Positions 1 through 9,579 are shown, counted from the first letter of the stretch. The stretch is DNA of 64,000 bases from Alphaproteobacteria bacterium (GCA_028285305.1 JANQPV010000055.1:1-64000), one strand, 5' to 3'. Numbers and translations: made by a program. The notes: generated by a model from the sequence alone, not told the origin.

Positions 1-175
1 CTGCGCCGGTAAGAACAAGAACTTTGGTTGAGTGATTCTCCGCCGAAACCAAGAACGCATCCGCAAGATCGTCTATCAATTGGCGGCTGAAGGCATTCAG
101 AGCGTCGGGACGGTTCATTTCGACAATCCGGACCCCGCCGTCATCATGGATATTCAAGGTCTCAAATGTATCCAA
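1..175 (-). CDS. Enoyl-CoA hydratase/isomerase family protein, N-terminal part
   Basis: Only the first 58 codons are in the window; the gene runs off the left edge. Translation gives the crotonase start with the signature NRPDALNAF and, at the cut, VLVLTGA, the strand leading into the oxyanion-hole loop. The start is chosen as TTG at 175 because AAGGAG lies a few bases upstream and the next in-frame ATG is already inside the conserved domain. It is last in a same-strand series with a CaiB transferase, a second hydratase and a thiolase-like protein, which suggests CoA-thioester catabolism. Substrate unknown. Confidence 0.8.
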   Translation of the reverse strand, partial: MDTFETLNIHDDGGVRIVEMNRPDALNAFSRQLIDDLADAFLVSAENHSTKVLVLTGA

Positions 176-221
176 GGTCTTCTCCTTAAGATGAGATTAT
201 TGCCCTTGCATGCCCCGCACA

Positions 222-1436
222 TCACTCTGAAATTCCGGGAGCCACTTGTTTTCCTAGGGCGCCGGCGTCGCGGAGCGCCTCGATGTCTTCGGTCGAAAAA
301 CCAAACTCCGAAAGCACCTGGTCGGTATGTTCGCCCAAATCGGGCGGAGCTGTTATTTGGTTTTGTGCGATGCCGTTGAAGCGAAGCGGACCGGTAATGG
401 CGCCGGTGACTCTCTCGTCTTCCGTAGTGAGAGGCACAACAACGTCGTTCGCGCGCAGCTGCGCGTCCTCCGTCACTTGTCTCAGGTTTTGGATCTCGCT
501 CCAAGCGATTCCGGACTGATCCAAACGAGGCGCGAGTTCGGAAAATGAAGTCGATCGGATAACCTCGGTGATCATGCTTCTGAGGAGGGCGGCGTTTTCC
601 AGCTGCTTCTCACGTGTCGCAAACCTCGCATCTTCAGCCCACTCTTGCCGGTCGATCACGTCCAGCAGTTTGGGCCATTCGCTCATCGGATTAGACATGA
701 TGAACAAGAGATGGCGCTGGTCGCACGTGGTGTAGATGGAGCCAAATGGGTTGGTCCATCCGACTTCGTTTCGCACAGCTGAAACATCATTCCCATACAG
801 TGCATTTTGAAGGGGAACGCCGTTTGCCCAGGCGCCCGTCGCAATCAGGGAGGTTGTCACCTCACACCCCACCCCCGTTTGCTCTCGTGAGTAGAGGGCG
901 GAACAGACACCGGCGAAGAGCGTCATGGCCGTCATATGATCCCCCAGTCCTATAATCGGCCATGGTGGAGCCTGATCTTTGTCGCGCAGCATGTCCAAAA
1001 TACCGGTTCGAGCGAACCAAGCGGTTGTGTCGAACGCGCGTCGGTCCGCTTCGGGCCCTTTTTCTCCGTATCCGCTGATATTCGCATAGATCAATCGCGG
1101 ATTTTCTCTCGACAGCTCCTTATACTCAAGGCCGAACTGTTTGATCTGACCCGCGCGAAAATTGAAGAGTACGACGTCGGACTGTTTGATAAGCTGGCGG
1201 AGTAGGGTGCGGCCTTCTTCTACCTTGATGTCGATGACTAGGCCGCGTTTGTTGTGGGACGTTAGGAGCCATACGGCATTGGGTTGATCCCTGGGCGTTA
1301 CATTGCGCCAAGTGTCGCCTTGGGGTGGTTCCACCTTGATGACGTCAGCTCCCCAATCGCCAAGCAACGTCGCCGCCGCCGGCGCCGCCACAAAAGACGC
1401 CACATCGAGAACCCGTATGCCATCGAATATCTTCAT
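222..1436 (-). CDS. CaiB/BaiF family CoA transferase (class III)
   Basis: This 404-residue protein should move CoA between carboxylic acids through a covalent aspartyl-CoA intermediate. It opens with the family start KIFDGIRVLDV and GADVIKVEPP, and Asp136 in RRAFDTTAW is at the expected nucleophile position. The length is typical. The frame is open further upstream, but ATG 1436 is preferred: it has GGAG at a good distance, begins exactly at the family start, and leaves only a small overlap with the preceding hydratase gene ending at 1451. It is probably co-transcribed with the hydratases on either side. The acid it activates cannot be read from sequence; carnitine-, formate- or succinate-type donors are all possible. 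Confidence 0.9.
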   Translation of the reverse strand: MKIFDGIRVLDVASFVAAPAAATLLGDWGADVIKVEPPQGDTWRNVTPRDQPNAVWLLTSHNKRGLVIDIKVEEGRTLLRQLIKQSDVVLFNFRAGQIKQFGLEYKELSRENPRLIYANISGYGEKGPEADRRAFDTTAWFARTGILDMLRDKDQAPPWPIIGLGDHMTAMTLFAGVCSALYSREQTGVGCEVTTSLIATGAWANGVPLQNALYGNDVSAVRNEVGWTNPFGSIYTTCDQRHLLFIMSNPMSEWPKLLDVIDRQEWAEDARFATREKQLENAALLRSMITEVIRSTSFSELAPRLDQSGIAWSEIQNLRQVTEDAQLRANDVVVPLTTEDERVTGAITGPLRFNGIAQNQITAPPDLGEHTDQVLSEFGFSTEDIEALRDAGALGKQVAPGISE

Positions 1437-1450
1437 AGAGAACTGCTCCG

Positions 1451-2215
1451 CTAGCGGCCTTTCCATTTTGGCGCCCGCTTCTCGATAAAAGCGCGCGGAC
1501 CTTCCTTGTAGTCCTCGGTTTCCGCATTTGCTTGGAACGCCTTGCCACTGGCGCGCCAAAGGGCCTCGTCGTCCTCAAAAAACGCTCTCACAGCAACACC
1601 GCGGCTGTGTTGAACAGCGATGGGCGCTGCCGAGACAACGCGTGCGGCGAGGTCCTCCGCGGCCTGCATGACTTGATCACGCGCAACCACTTGATTCACC
1701 ATTCCGAGTTGGTAGGCTCGTTCAGCAGGCAGAGGGTCACCGGTCATGATAACCTCGAGAGCAGGCGCCATGCCGATGGCGCGGGGGAGGCGGAACAAAC
1801 CTCCTGCTGCGGCAACGAGGGACCGCTTGACTTCCGGTAATCCGAAGCTGGTTTCATTGGAGCAGACGATCATGTCACATGAAAGTGCGATTTCCGTGCC
1901 TCCAGCCAGCGCGCTGCCTCCGATTGCAGCAATGAGCGGTTTCGTCCGCTCGCGTCTGACAAGACCGGCGAAGCCGCCGCGTTTTGTGCTGAGGTCAGCG
2001 CCCCGGCCGGCGGCGATTTCCTTGAGATCAGCGCCTGCGCAAAATACGGGGCCCTCGGCCGCCAGGATAGCAGCCCACAAATCGGCATCCGCCTCATAAT
2101 CGTCCAGGATCTGTTCCATCTGAGCGGCAACGGCGCCGTTCACCGCATTCCGGGCCTCGGGTCGGTTTAGTGTAATGATCGCCAGCCGATCCCGCTTCTC
2201 GTAGTTGATCACCAT
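1451..2215 (-). CDS. Enoyl-CoA hydratase/isomerase (crotonase family)
   Basis: A 254-residue crotonase of usual length. The oxyanion-hole segment FCAGADLKEI is present, and both glutamates needed for hydratase chemistry appear to be kept: one in GGTEIALSCD, the other in FGLPEVKR. Hydration of a trans-2-enoyl-CoA in the cytoplasm is therefore the likely reaction, although isomerase or dehalogenase activity of the superfamily cannot be excluded. It lies between the thiolase-like gene and the CaiB transferase on the same strand with short gaps, as expected for one fatty-acid or aromatic-acid degradation operon. Confidence 0.93.
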   Translation of the reverse strand: MVINYEKRDRLAIITLNRPEARNAVNGAVAAQMEQILDDYEADADLWAAILAAEGPVFCAGADLKEIAAGRGADLSTKRGGFAGLVRRERTKPLIAAIGGSALAGGTEIALSCDMIVCSNETSFGLPEVKRSLVAAAGGLFRLPRAIGMAPALEVIMTGDPLPAERAYQLGMVNQVVARDQVMQAAEDLAARVVSAAPIAVQHSRGVAVRAFFEDDEALWRASGKAFQANAETEDYKEGPRAFIEKRAPKWKGR

Positions 2216-2245
2216 GGGTTTCTCCTTTGTGCAAAGTCTGAGCAG

Positions 2246-3733
2246 TCACTCGAAGGAAAAAAAGTTACGGTTCGTGTCGCCGTCGTGTTCGACATGCCCC
2301 CGACGTCCGATCGGGTCCTCACTGAGCAATGCCGTTTCCGCTGCGTCTGGGGCCCGCATGTTGGCAATCGTCCGGACACCATCTTCTAAGTCCAGGAGCA
2401 GAATTATGTGAGTAGGCCGGCCTTCGCGGTCATATTCGATAGTGTATGTGTGTATGTGCGCCCATCCGCTTGGCGTATGGTTGATCTTGACCGATTGCTC
2501 TTCCATCTCCTCGCGATACCGTAGGATGCCTGTTGCCTCAGGCGGGATATGGTTGGCGCCCGTGAGAACCGTCGCCGAATGTTTTGTGTTCGCCATTCCG
2601 ATGCCGGTCACCAGCAATCTAGCATCACTTTGCTCACGAACCTTATCGAGTCCGGCCACAAGCGAGTGCAGCACGTAGGCATTACCCGGTCCGCCAGCGA
2701 AGGCGAGGCCGCCCGTTAAGCTGAAGGGTCTTGGATCATCGACCCCCATATGGAGTGCCTGAAGGCCCAACTGAATGGCGCTTGGAAAACAGCTATAGAG
2801 ATCCATGGCGTCCAACTGGTCTGACGAAAGGCCCGCCCGCTCCAGCACCTTGTGAATCGCCAGGTCCATGGCCGGACAGGACGCCAGGTTTGCACGCTCA
2901 ATTGGATTCCACACCTCTTCAGCGCCTGCCCCTCCTAGGACCGCTGCCGAACGCTCTGCTAAGCCGTGCTGGCCCATGAACCCTCGTGAAACAACAACGA
3001 CAGCAGCGCTCTGATCCACATCCATTATGGCGTTCATGCGCTTTGTGTACGGATAGACAATCATGCGGTTTTGCGGCGTAACCTTAGCGATGTCCTCTGC
3101 TGACGGTGCGTCCCTGAACCACGCATGGGGATTGTCCTTTGCGATCTGCGCGTTCTTCGCTAACAGATTTGAGGCAACCTGGATTTGCTCACCTTGAGAG
3201 CGGCCGTAAGCGGACCGTAGAGCATTTTCGATCAGGGGAAACAATTGGATTGGCCGAGCCAAGCCGTGAATGCGTTCCAGCTCCGAGCTAAAGGGACGCT
3301 GGCCGCGCATGGGGTCGGCGCCGTGGGTCTGGTCCGGCCAATCAAGGCTGTGATCGGTCTTTGCGGCTCGGCGCCGTGTCCGCATGGACTCGGCCCCACA
3401 GATAACCGCGCAGTCGATTTCACCAGCATCGATCTTGGTGCCAATCTTGTGCAAGAGGTCTTGAGGAGAGGTCCCGCCGGCGGGGACCCACACATGCTCT
3501 ACAGAACGATTGAGACCCAACTCTTCGGCAATGTATAGTCCGAGATCCTTGTAGGTCCATGAGAAAGGCTCAACGCAAGCGAGACCGTCAACGAGGCTGA
3601 TGTCTTTGATGCCTGCATCCGCAAGAGCTTCCCGCACCGCACGAACCATCATCATAGCAGGATGATCAACTTTGCTCGTGTCCCGGTGCGAGCGCTGCGC
3701 GCCGCCCGCAATAAAAGTCTTTACACCACTCAT
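2246..3733 (-). CDS. Thiolase-like protein (SCP-x/acetyl-CoA acetyltransferase type)
   Basis: A 495-residue thiolase-fold protein, longer than degradative thiolases (about 390) because of a C-terminal extension from roughly residue 400. Family landmarks visible by eye are YSCFPSAIQLGL and the glycine-rich LTGGLAFAGGPGNAY. At two positions where thiolases carry catalytic residues, the active-site Cys and the GHP histidine, this protein seems to have VWVPAGG and AGGPGN. Either the chemistry has changed or the protein acts as a partner subunit. It heads a series with two hydratases and a CaiB transferase. ATG 3733 is the first start in frame. Family assignment is firm; thiolase activity is doubtful. 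Confidence 0.8.
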   Translation of the reverse strand: MSGVKTFIAGGAQRSHRDTSKVDHPAMMMVRAVREALADAGIKDISLVDGLACVEPFSWTYKDLGLYIAEELGLNRSVEHVWVPAGGTSPQDLLHKIGTKIDAGEIDCAVICGAESMRTRRRAAKTDHSLDWPDQTHGADPMRGQRPFSSELERIHGLARPIQLFPLIENALRSAYGRSQGEQIQVASNLLAKNAQIAKDNPHAWFRDAPSAEDIAKVTPQNRMIVYPYTKRMNAIMDVDQSAAVVVVSRGFMGQHGLAERSAAVLGGAGAEEVWNPIERANLASCPAMDLAIHKVLERAGLSSDQLDAMDLYSCFPSAIQLGLQALHMGVDDPRPFSLTGGLAFAGGPGNAYVLHSLVAGLDKVREQSDARLLVTGIGMANTKHSATVLTGANHIPPEATGILRYREEMEEQSVKINHTPSGWAHIHTYTIEYDREGRPTHIILLLDLEDGVRTIANMRAPDAAETALLSEDPIGRRGHVEHDGDTNRNFFSFE

Positions 3734-3880
3734 TGGTGGTTCCTCGCTCTTCGTTGGGCATTAGAGGTTAAAAGATCACCATAAAGACTAAATAAATGAC
3801 GATCTGTTGGTTCGAAGGCGCGCTCAATTTCCCAGAGCGGTATAGTTGGATCGGCGCCCAATCGGACATTCCGCCCCGTT

Positions 3881-5551
3881 TCACCCCCCTCTGATGAGCC
3901 GGCCGGGCAGAGCGCCTGTATGCTCTCCGTTTTCGAAGGTGACTTGCCCGGCGCAGATCGTCGCCCGATATCCGTCGGCCCGCTGGACCAGACGCTTCCC
4001 GCCTGCCGGCAGGTCATAAATCATTTCCGGCTGATGAAGTTTGATGGCGTTATAGTCGATCAAGTTGAGGTCGGCCTTGTAGCCCGGTGCAACGACCCCG
4101 CGATCGTGGAGTCCATAAAGCGCCGCGCCGTCCTGCGTGAGTTTGTGCACCACGCCCTCCAAACTCATCAGGGGACCTCTTTTCCGGTCGCGGGTGAAGT
4201 AGGCGATCATGTAGGTCGGCACCGAGGCATCCACCAAGACCCCGCAATGGGCGCCGCCGTCCGAGAGACCGAACACGGAGACCGGGTTCTCGATGTTCTT
4301 CCGCTGCGTTTCCAAACAATAATTGTTGTACCCTCGGAAGAAAACGAGCAGTGGCCGGCCGGCCGCAAACGTGTCCATGATGACTTCAACGGGTTTCACG
4401 TTCTGTGCAGCGGCTTTGGCGGCGATCGTATCCGCTTCGCTGGGCTCATAGGTGAGATCCTCGTCCATGACGTAGATCTCTTCGTATGTGTTCATCAGGC
4501 GCACCCCATCCTTGCTCTTCGGAAGGACAGGTTCTTCGGACAGAATTTTCTGACGGAACGTGGGGTCGCGGAGAGCCTTCTGGCGGTCCGCAAGCGGAAG
4601 GTCATGGATCTCTTGGTAGCTCGGGTATTGCCGCATCGGATTGATTGTTCCATCGAGCGCCATCAAGATCGAAGCCGGCCGCGCTCCGACTTGAGGCCGT
4701 ATCGTCACGCCTTCGTCTTTGAGGCGTTCGGCCAAGCCCCAAACCTTTTCATCGCCCATAATGGTCAGCGCGGTTAAGGGTCTTCCTGTCGTCCGCGCGA
4801 TGTGCTCAATCCATTTCAACTCATCATCATTGTTAATATGATCACTGATGACTTCAATGGCGCCGTGATTGAGCCCCTTGAACGCGTCACCAATTTTGCA
4901 CATCTCTTCGGCGCTGGCGTCCGTGCCGGGCACGGTATTTCCGTGCCGATCCAAGTGACCGTAAAAGCGTGACGTGGAGAAACCGAGGGCACCCGCTTCC
5001 AAGGCTTCCCTGGTGATTTTCTGCATCGCCTCCATGTCTTCCGGCGTTGCATCGTCGTAGCATCTCTCGCCCATTACGTAATGACGGATAGCGACGTGGG
5101 GAACTTGTGCGCCCACATCGATCGCATAGGGCGTATCGATAGCATCCAAATATTCGGGGAACGTTTCCCACGTCCACGGAATACCTTCGTGCAGCGCCGT
5201 CCCCGGAATATCCTCCACGCTCTCCATCAAAGAGACGAGCTCATCCTCAGTCCCCTTTTTGACTGGGGCAAAGCCCACACCGCAATTGCCCATAACGATA
5301 GAGGTCACCCCATGCCAGCTGCTGGGGGTGACGGTCTTGTCCCAGCACACTTGGCCGTCATAGTGCGTATGGATGTCCACAAAGCCGGGTGTCAGGAGAT
5401 CGCCGTTTGCATCGATCTCCCGCTTTCCGGCGCCGCTAACCTTGTCCGAGACTTCCGCGATCTTGCCCCCCTGTACGGCCACATCGCCTGATTTTTTGGG
5501 CGCGCCCGTCCCATCAACGATGGTCGCGTTCCGGATTATCAAATCATGCAT
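3881..5551 (-). CDS. N-acyl-D-amino-acid deacylase-like amidohydrolase
   Basis: This 556-residue metal-dependent amidohydrolase resembles D-aminoacylase. After a small beta-sandwich comes GFVDIHTHYDG with His61 and His63 as metal ligands, then GNCGVGFAP with Cys90, the extra ligand typical of D-aminoacylases. LSDGGAHCG near residue 425 supplies the catalytic Asp region, and APGYKADLNLID marks the return to the sandwich. The likely reaction is hydrolysis of an N-acyl amide or lactam-like bond. It has no strong signal peptide. It lies upstream of the thiolase-like operon with a gap of about 150 bases, so co-transcription is possible but not proven. Confidence 0.88.
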   Translation of the reverse strand: MHDLIIRNATIVDGTGAPKKSGDVAVQGGKIAEVSDKVSGAGKREIDANGDLLTPGFVDIHTHYDGQVCWDKTVTPSSWHGVTSIVMGNCGVGFAPVKKGTEDELVSLMESVEDIPGTALHEGIPWTWETFPEYLDAIDTPYAIDVGAQVPHVAIRHYVMGERCYDDATPEDMEAMQKITREALEAGALGFSTSRFYGHLDRHGNTVPGTDASAEEMCKIGDAFKGLNHGAIEVISDHINNDDELKWIEHIARTTGRPLTALTIMGDEKVWGLAERLKDEGVTIRPQVGARPASILMALDGTINPMRQYPSYQEIHDLPLADRQKALRDPTFRQKILSEEPVLPKSKDGVRLMNTYEEIYVMDEDLTYEPSEADTIAAKAAAQNVKPVEVIMDTFAAGRPLLVFFRGYNNYCLETQRKNIENPVSVFGLSDGGAHCGVLVDASVPTYMIAYFTRDRKRGPLMSLEGVVHKLTQDGAALYGLHDRGVVAPGYKADLNLIDYNAIKLHQPEMIYDLPAGGKRLVQRADGYRATICAGQVTFENGEHTGALPGRLIRGG

Positions 5552-5669
5552 CGTCTCTCTCCCTTTTCTCTGGTCCGCTTATCGGATCCTCATCTCGGAA
5601 ATCTTTGGAGCCGCCCAAGTACCACGGCCTAACAACACCGGTTCAGCACAACTGTCTTAAAGAAGCCGG

Positions 5670-6815
5670 TCATCCGGAGAATATGCTCACGGCGAGAATG
5701 TAACCACAAGCCGCAAAACAACCAACAACGTACGGAAACGAACCGATCGGTGTTCCGCGTTCTGTGACGCCGTTGGCGGCGCTGCGATACTCTTTCAGGG
5801 ATGCAGCCCACAACCACGCAAAAGTCGCCAAATAAATCACCCCAAAGATGAGCGCATATGTGTCTATAAAGAATGAGCTTTCCATCGTATTCGGACTGTC
5901 GAAAGAGGCCGTCTGAAATGCGATAAAGGTCAAAACGCCAGCGCCGGCAAGGACGGCATAGTTGGAGGCCTTGATCCGTCCGATATTGGGTCCGCCCAGG
6001 CTCGCCGCGAAAGTAATAACGCCCCCAATGAATCTGGAAAGGGGGGTGGTCAAAAAACCAACGGCAAAAGTCAGCCCAATGAGCGCGAGAATATTCCAAG
6101 TGTGGCTTGGTATGCCAACTCCATTCTCGACATATTCTGCAAAGATACCGTGAGACAAGAGGTAAAAGGCAAACGGCCCGACAAAGCTGAAGCTAAACAA
6201 GGTGTAAAAGGGCACTGACCGCAGAGCGATGTTTCCTCCGGGGCTTTTTTCATAGTCCCAAAGCCACCATTTCAGTTGCGGTCCCAAATGGTCGAAGATC
6301 TGGTAAAAAATGTGATGGATGAACGCAGCGCAAATGGCTCCTTGGAGGAGACCCCAGGGCCCCTCAAAGATACCGGCTTGTTTCACCAATACATAGGCGG
6401 GAACGAGAATCGCCGGGTACAGAGCAAGGATATACAAGGGCGTACGGTTATAGAGAACGCCCGTTGAAAATTCGTTGTGAATGAAGATCACTGAATTCGG
6501 ATTTCCGCCAAACCGCTCCGGAAAATAGATGGGAACCTCTATGGCAAGAATATAAACAACTGACGCAACCCAAATGCAGAGGATGGACGGATCATTCTGT
6601 ACGGTGAGAAACTCGAGTCCGTACAAGAACGCCAATGTTGCCGCACCGATGAGAAGGAGTTCGACCACATTCATGGTCCAATCCTTCAATGCGAATGGAT
6701 TGTTCCAATAGAAGAAAGTCTGCAGCGCGTCAGGTTTCAGGCCATCCAGCTTTTCGCTGAGTTCCATGAATCTTTGACTGTGATGGACCATATGGCGACT
6801 CTCGAAATATGACAT
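5670..6815 (-). CDS. Polytopic membrane protein of unknown function
   Basis: A 381-residue inner-membrane protein with an amphipathic, His-containing N-terminus (about 55 residues) followed by eight or nine hydrophobic segments, among them VVELLLIGAATLAFLYG and ILALIGLTFAVGFL. A charged loop with HHIFYQIFDHLGPQ contains several histidines that could bind metal or a cofactor. I do not recognise the family. It is followed upstream on the same strand by a PF10118 ferritin-like protein, 66 bases away. The pair may act together with the divergent TetR regulator at 7822. No transport or enzyme signature is apparent. Confidence 0.75.
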   Translation of the reverse strand: MSYFESRHMVHHSQRFMELSEKLDGLKPDALQTFFYWNNPFALKDWTMNVVELLLIGAATLAFLYGLEFLTVQNDPSILCIWVASVVYILAIEVPIYFPERFGGNPNSVIFIHNEFSTGVLYNRTPLYILALYPAILVPAYVLVKQAGIFEGPWGLLQGAICAAFIHHIFYQIFDHLGPQLKWWLWDYEKSPGGNIALRSVPFYTLFSFSFVGPFAFYLLSHGIFAEYVENGVGIPSHTWNILALIGLTFAVGFLTTPLSRFIGGVITFAASLGGPNIGRIKASNYAVLAGAGVLTFIAFQTASFDSPNTMESSFFIDTYALIFGVIYLATFAWLWAASLKEYRSAANGVTERGTPIGSFPYVVGCFAACGYILAVSIFSG

Positions 6816-6881
6816 TCGTCACTGCGTATCCCTTATGCGCAGAACAGGATCGCTCTTTGTACCTAAGTTACCTCTTGTGAT

Positions 6882-7727
6882 TTACGCCGCATTCGCGCTC
6901 TGCTCGGTTCTTCCGTAAAATTCTCTCATATCTTCTCCGCGCTCGTAGGCGTCGAACCACGTCTCCGTCCATGCCGGCGGCGTTTCCGTAGCGGGATCAT
7001 GCCAAGGCATTTGCGATTGCAAGACGCCAAGATGCATTTGCAAGCGACGGCCGCGGGACACCCGGCGAAGCGGAATCTCTTCGTACACCTCATCAGAAAG
7101 CCGCGGTGCTTCGTGCTTAAACTCTTCCGTCAGCATATCCATGCACGCGCGAACGTGTTTTTGCATCTCGAAGAAGACGCGCATCTTGTAAAGATAGTCG
7201 CCGACAACATCGTCATAGACCAGAACAGCTGAGCTTCGGTGTTCGATCTCCTCACAGAAATGCCAAAGACAGAGCGATGACACGCGTGGATCGCCGCCAG
7301 CGAACAAGAGGTCTCTCTGCTCAATGATCGTTCCAAAAAAGGGCGAAAAAGTTCCCTCTAACGAGGCTGCGTAGGCGAGATGAAACTTGAGGTCTCGTTC
7401 GTCATAGATTTCGTCATAATAGGCGATGGTTTTGTCGAGCGCCCTTTGGAGCCCTGGATAACGTACAATTAGTGCTCCTACGTGGTGGCGATGACGAAGC
7501 GAGTGCTGCATCTCCTGCACCTTGAAAAGACGCGCCTCGTTGCGGACGCTCGCATCCTTGATGAGAGGATCCGCATCCGCCATCGCCTTGCAGAAATATC
7601 GCTCTAATCCGATTACCCAGAAAGAGATGCGATTGATAAAGAGCGAAAAGGCCGGATTGGTCGGATTCCAGAGGAAGTCCACACCTTCAAATTCAAAGGG
7701 GATCTTCCTTATCTTCAGTTCGCTCAT
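6882..7727 (-). CDS. PF10118-type predicted metal-dependent hydrolase
   Basis: This 281-residue protein belongs to the family annotated as predicted metal-dependent hydrolase (PF10118). The diagnostic diiron-like segments are there: KVQEMQHSLRHRHH and, about 100 residues later, FCEEIEHRSSAV, which together look like the paired E/ExxH ligands of a ferritin-like four-helix bundle. The biochemical activity of the family is not established; a non-haem diiron oxygenase is as plausible as a hydrolase. The gene diverges from the TetR regulator at 7822 with about 95 bases between the starts, an arrangement that usually means local regulation. Confidence 0.8.
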   Translation of the reverse strand: MSELKIRKIPFEFEGVDFLWNPTNPAFSLFINRISFWVIGLERYFCKAMADADPLIKDASVRNEARLFKVQEMQHSLRHRHHVGALIVRYPGLQRALDKTIAYYDEIYDERDLKFHLAYAASLEGTFSPFFGTIIEQRDLLFAGGDPRVSSLCLWHFCEEIEHRSSAVLVYDDVVGDYLYKMRVFFEMQKHVRACMDMLTEEFKHEAPRLSDEVYEEIPLRRVSRGRRLQMHLGVLQSQMPWHDPATETPPAWTETWFDAYERGEDMREFYGRTEQSANAA

Positions 7728-7821
7728 TTGTCTTCTCTAAGATTGTCCGTATGGTAACGAAATCAACAGACACCGAAGGCTCGGTTTGCTCTTGCAAGTA
7801 TGAGTATCTCTTCATATTATC

Positions 7822-8523
7822 ATGAACAGAGCTCACATTAAACTCGCGTTTGATCCCATGCCCGAAAAATCAAAGAAGACCGCTAAAACCAAAGGAGTTC
7901 CAACCGTTCCAACGCGTCGCAAGCCCAAACAGACAAGGTCCGTTCAGCTTGTAAGCGACATCCTAGAAGCGGCCGCTCATGTTTTTGCCGAAGAAGGATT
8001 TGATCGGGCCAGTACTAACAAGATCGCCAAGCGTGCGGGCGTCAGCGTTGGCTCCATATATCAATACTTTCCCGACAAAGAAGCTCTCATCGAAGCAATC
8101 GTGGAAAAGCGCGTGGAAATGCTAAGGGAAATGATCTTTGATCGGCTGATGTCTATGATGGATCGTCCCTACACGGAGGCATCGGAAGCCATCTTACGGA
8201 TCTACGTAGATTTCGTTTCCGCCGAACCTCATCTCATGCGGGTGTTGATCGACCGCTTGTCTCCGTTTGGAGGCTCGTCTCAGACGCTCCTCAATTCAAG
8301 GCAGACCCACGAAGCTGCCAAACTGTACTTGTTTAGGTATGCGAATGAATTGGATATTGACGACTTAGACGTCGCTGTCTTCTTGTCAACCAGTGTCGTC
8401 GCCGCCATCGGCAGCCGTATCGCGCTGGCGCCGCCCGACGGAATACCCAAAGATGTACTCATCAAACACACGATCAAGATGTTGTCGCGCTATGTCGGCG
8501 CGAAGGAAGAGCAGCTGATGTAG
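7822..8523 (+). CDS. TetR family transcriptional regulator
   Basis: A 233-residue repressor-type protein. The N-terminal TetR helix-turn-helix spans roughly residues 45-90, with ILEAAAHVFAEEGFDRAS, NKIAKRAGVSVGSIYQYF and DKEALIEAI. The rest is a ligand-binding helical domain that I cannot assign to a ligand. ATG 7822 is the first start; ATG 7858 is an equally possible shorter start, and neither has a clear ribosome site. It is divergent from the PF10118/membrane-protein pair and so probably controls that operon, perhaps also the CoA-ester genes beyond it. It is the only DNA-binding regulator in the window. Confidence 0.9.
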   Translation: MNRAHIKLAFDPMPEKSKKTAKTKGVPTVPTRRKPKQTRSVQLVSDILEAAAHVFAEEGFDRASTNKIAKRAGVSVGSIYQYFPDKEALIEAIVEKRVEMLREMIFDRLMSMMDRPYTEASEAILRIYVDFVSAEPHLMRVLIDRLSPFGGSSQTLLNSRQTHEAAKLYLFRYANELDIDDLDVAVFLSTSVVAAIGSRIALAPPDGIPKDVLIKHTIKMLSRYVGAKEEQLM

Positions 8524-8924
8524 GAAAGTTTGGCGATGGGACGTCTCTTGCACTCATAAGTGTCGCGTATGCGGACCTGTTCGGACGCTGTGAGGTCAGA
8601 AGTCCAAAGTCTCTTTTGGGCCGAGTGAGGTCCAAAGCGGCATCAGAATCAACGGCGAAGATGTGTGTGTCAAGAGAAGTTGCGATCGCCTATGTCAGCA
8701 TCTCACCAGATTCGGGACGTGCATCGGCCCGTTCAATTTCAGCATGCTTTCGCCAGTAGACGAAGTTTATTGGATACATATCAAAAGTCTACTCCCGTCA
8801 AGAATTCACAATCGTTTTGGTACGAGGGAGCGACTAACAATGCCGACTTGTAGCACTCGTCCGTTTTCACTCTTAATTCAGACGGCATCTAAATCTACGT
8901 GCAAGTCCGGTCGTTGCCAATGGG
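8524..8924. other. Intergenic stretch without recognisable gene
   Basis: About 400 bases between the convergent TetR gene and a small membrane-protein gene. Short open frames occur on the plus strand, but their translations are Cys/Arg/Ser-rich and have no ribosome sites. I see no palindromic operator, RNA gene or repeat here. Confidence 0.5.
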
Positions 8925-9320
8925 TTAAATCCACTGGCTTGAGCCAAACAAGCTCATCCAGAGCAAGTAGCCTCCCATCGCGAAAAGGAAGACTCCGGAA
9001 TATATTTGCTCTGACTTGAACCGTTGGGCCTGCCTTCGAATATGGTCTGGAAATCCAATCTTCTGGATACCCTTGATAAAAGTGGACCATCCCAGAATAG
9101 TGATCAGCACACGCCAGTCAGCTACCCAAATGTTGTGCCAGACAATTGTTGCAAGACCCAGAAAAAAGCTTGTATATCCGGTGGATATGACAAAAGATCT
9201 ATCTTCCGTCATCTCGATCGTTCGACCCAACTGACCAGTTATCAAGAATAGTGCGCCAAATACTGTGTAAAAGCCGCCCCATAGTTGGGCGAACTTGACT
9301 GACAGGTCATACGATTCCAT
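8925..9320 (-). CDS. Small four-helix membrane protein, unknown
   Basis: A 131-residue protein with about four hydrophobic segments (for example WGGFYTVFGALFLITG, GYTSFFLGLATIVWH, ITILGWSTFIKGI and IYSGVFLFAMGGYLLW), so an inner-membrane protein. ATG 9320 is chosen over an upstream TTG at 9347 because GAGGG lies at suitable spacing before it. No family is recognised. It is isolated, 260 bases from the channel gene upstream and 400 from the TetR gene. A short integral membrane protein of the DUF type is the most that can be said. Confidence 0.65.
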   Translation of the reverse strand: MESYDLSVKFAQLWGGFYTVFGALFLITGQLGRTIEMTEDRSFVISTGYTSFFLGLATIVWHNIWVADWRVLITILGWSTFIKGIQKIGFPDHIRRQAQRFKSEQIYSGVFLFAMGGYLLWMSLFGSSQWI

Positions 9321-9579
9321 TTCTAAACCCTCATGTTTCCTGGCCAACTAAATCCGTATAATGAATAAAAGTGGGCGCTGAATCGTCGGAAAGAGATCGG
9401 CAAACCTCGCTCCATGAGCGTCCTAATAGGGCCAGTCGATCTCAATCATATTCGCGCATGGATCAGTCTTGAAGATTGGTGCTGGCGTATACGCGCAATG
9501 TCGATGTTGGGCTTCTGTCGGTCACATGACGAACTCATTCAATTGCCGACCATCAAATACTGCGGAATCGACCGTATAC

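Noticed and set aside
8663-9019. 118-codon plus-strand frame after the TetR gene
   Set aside because: It has Cys/Arg/Ser-rich translation, overlaps the small membrane-protein gene on the other strand, and lacks a ribosome site.
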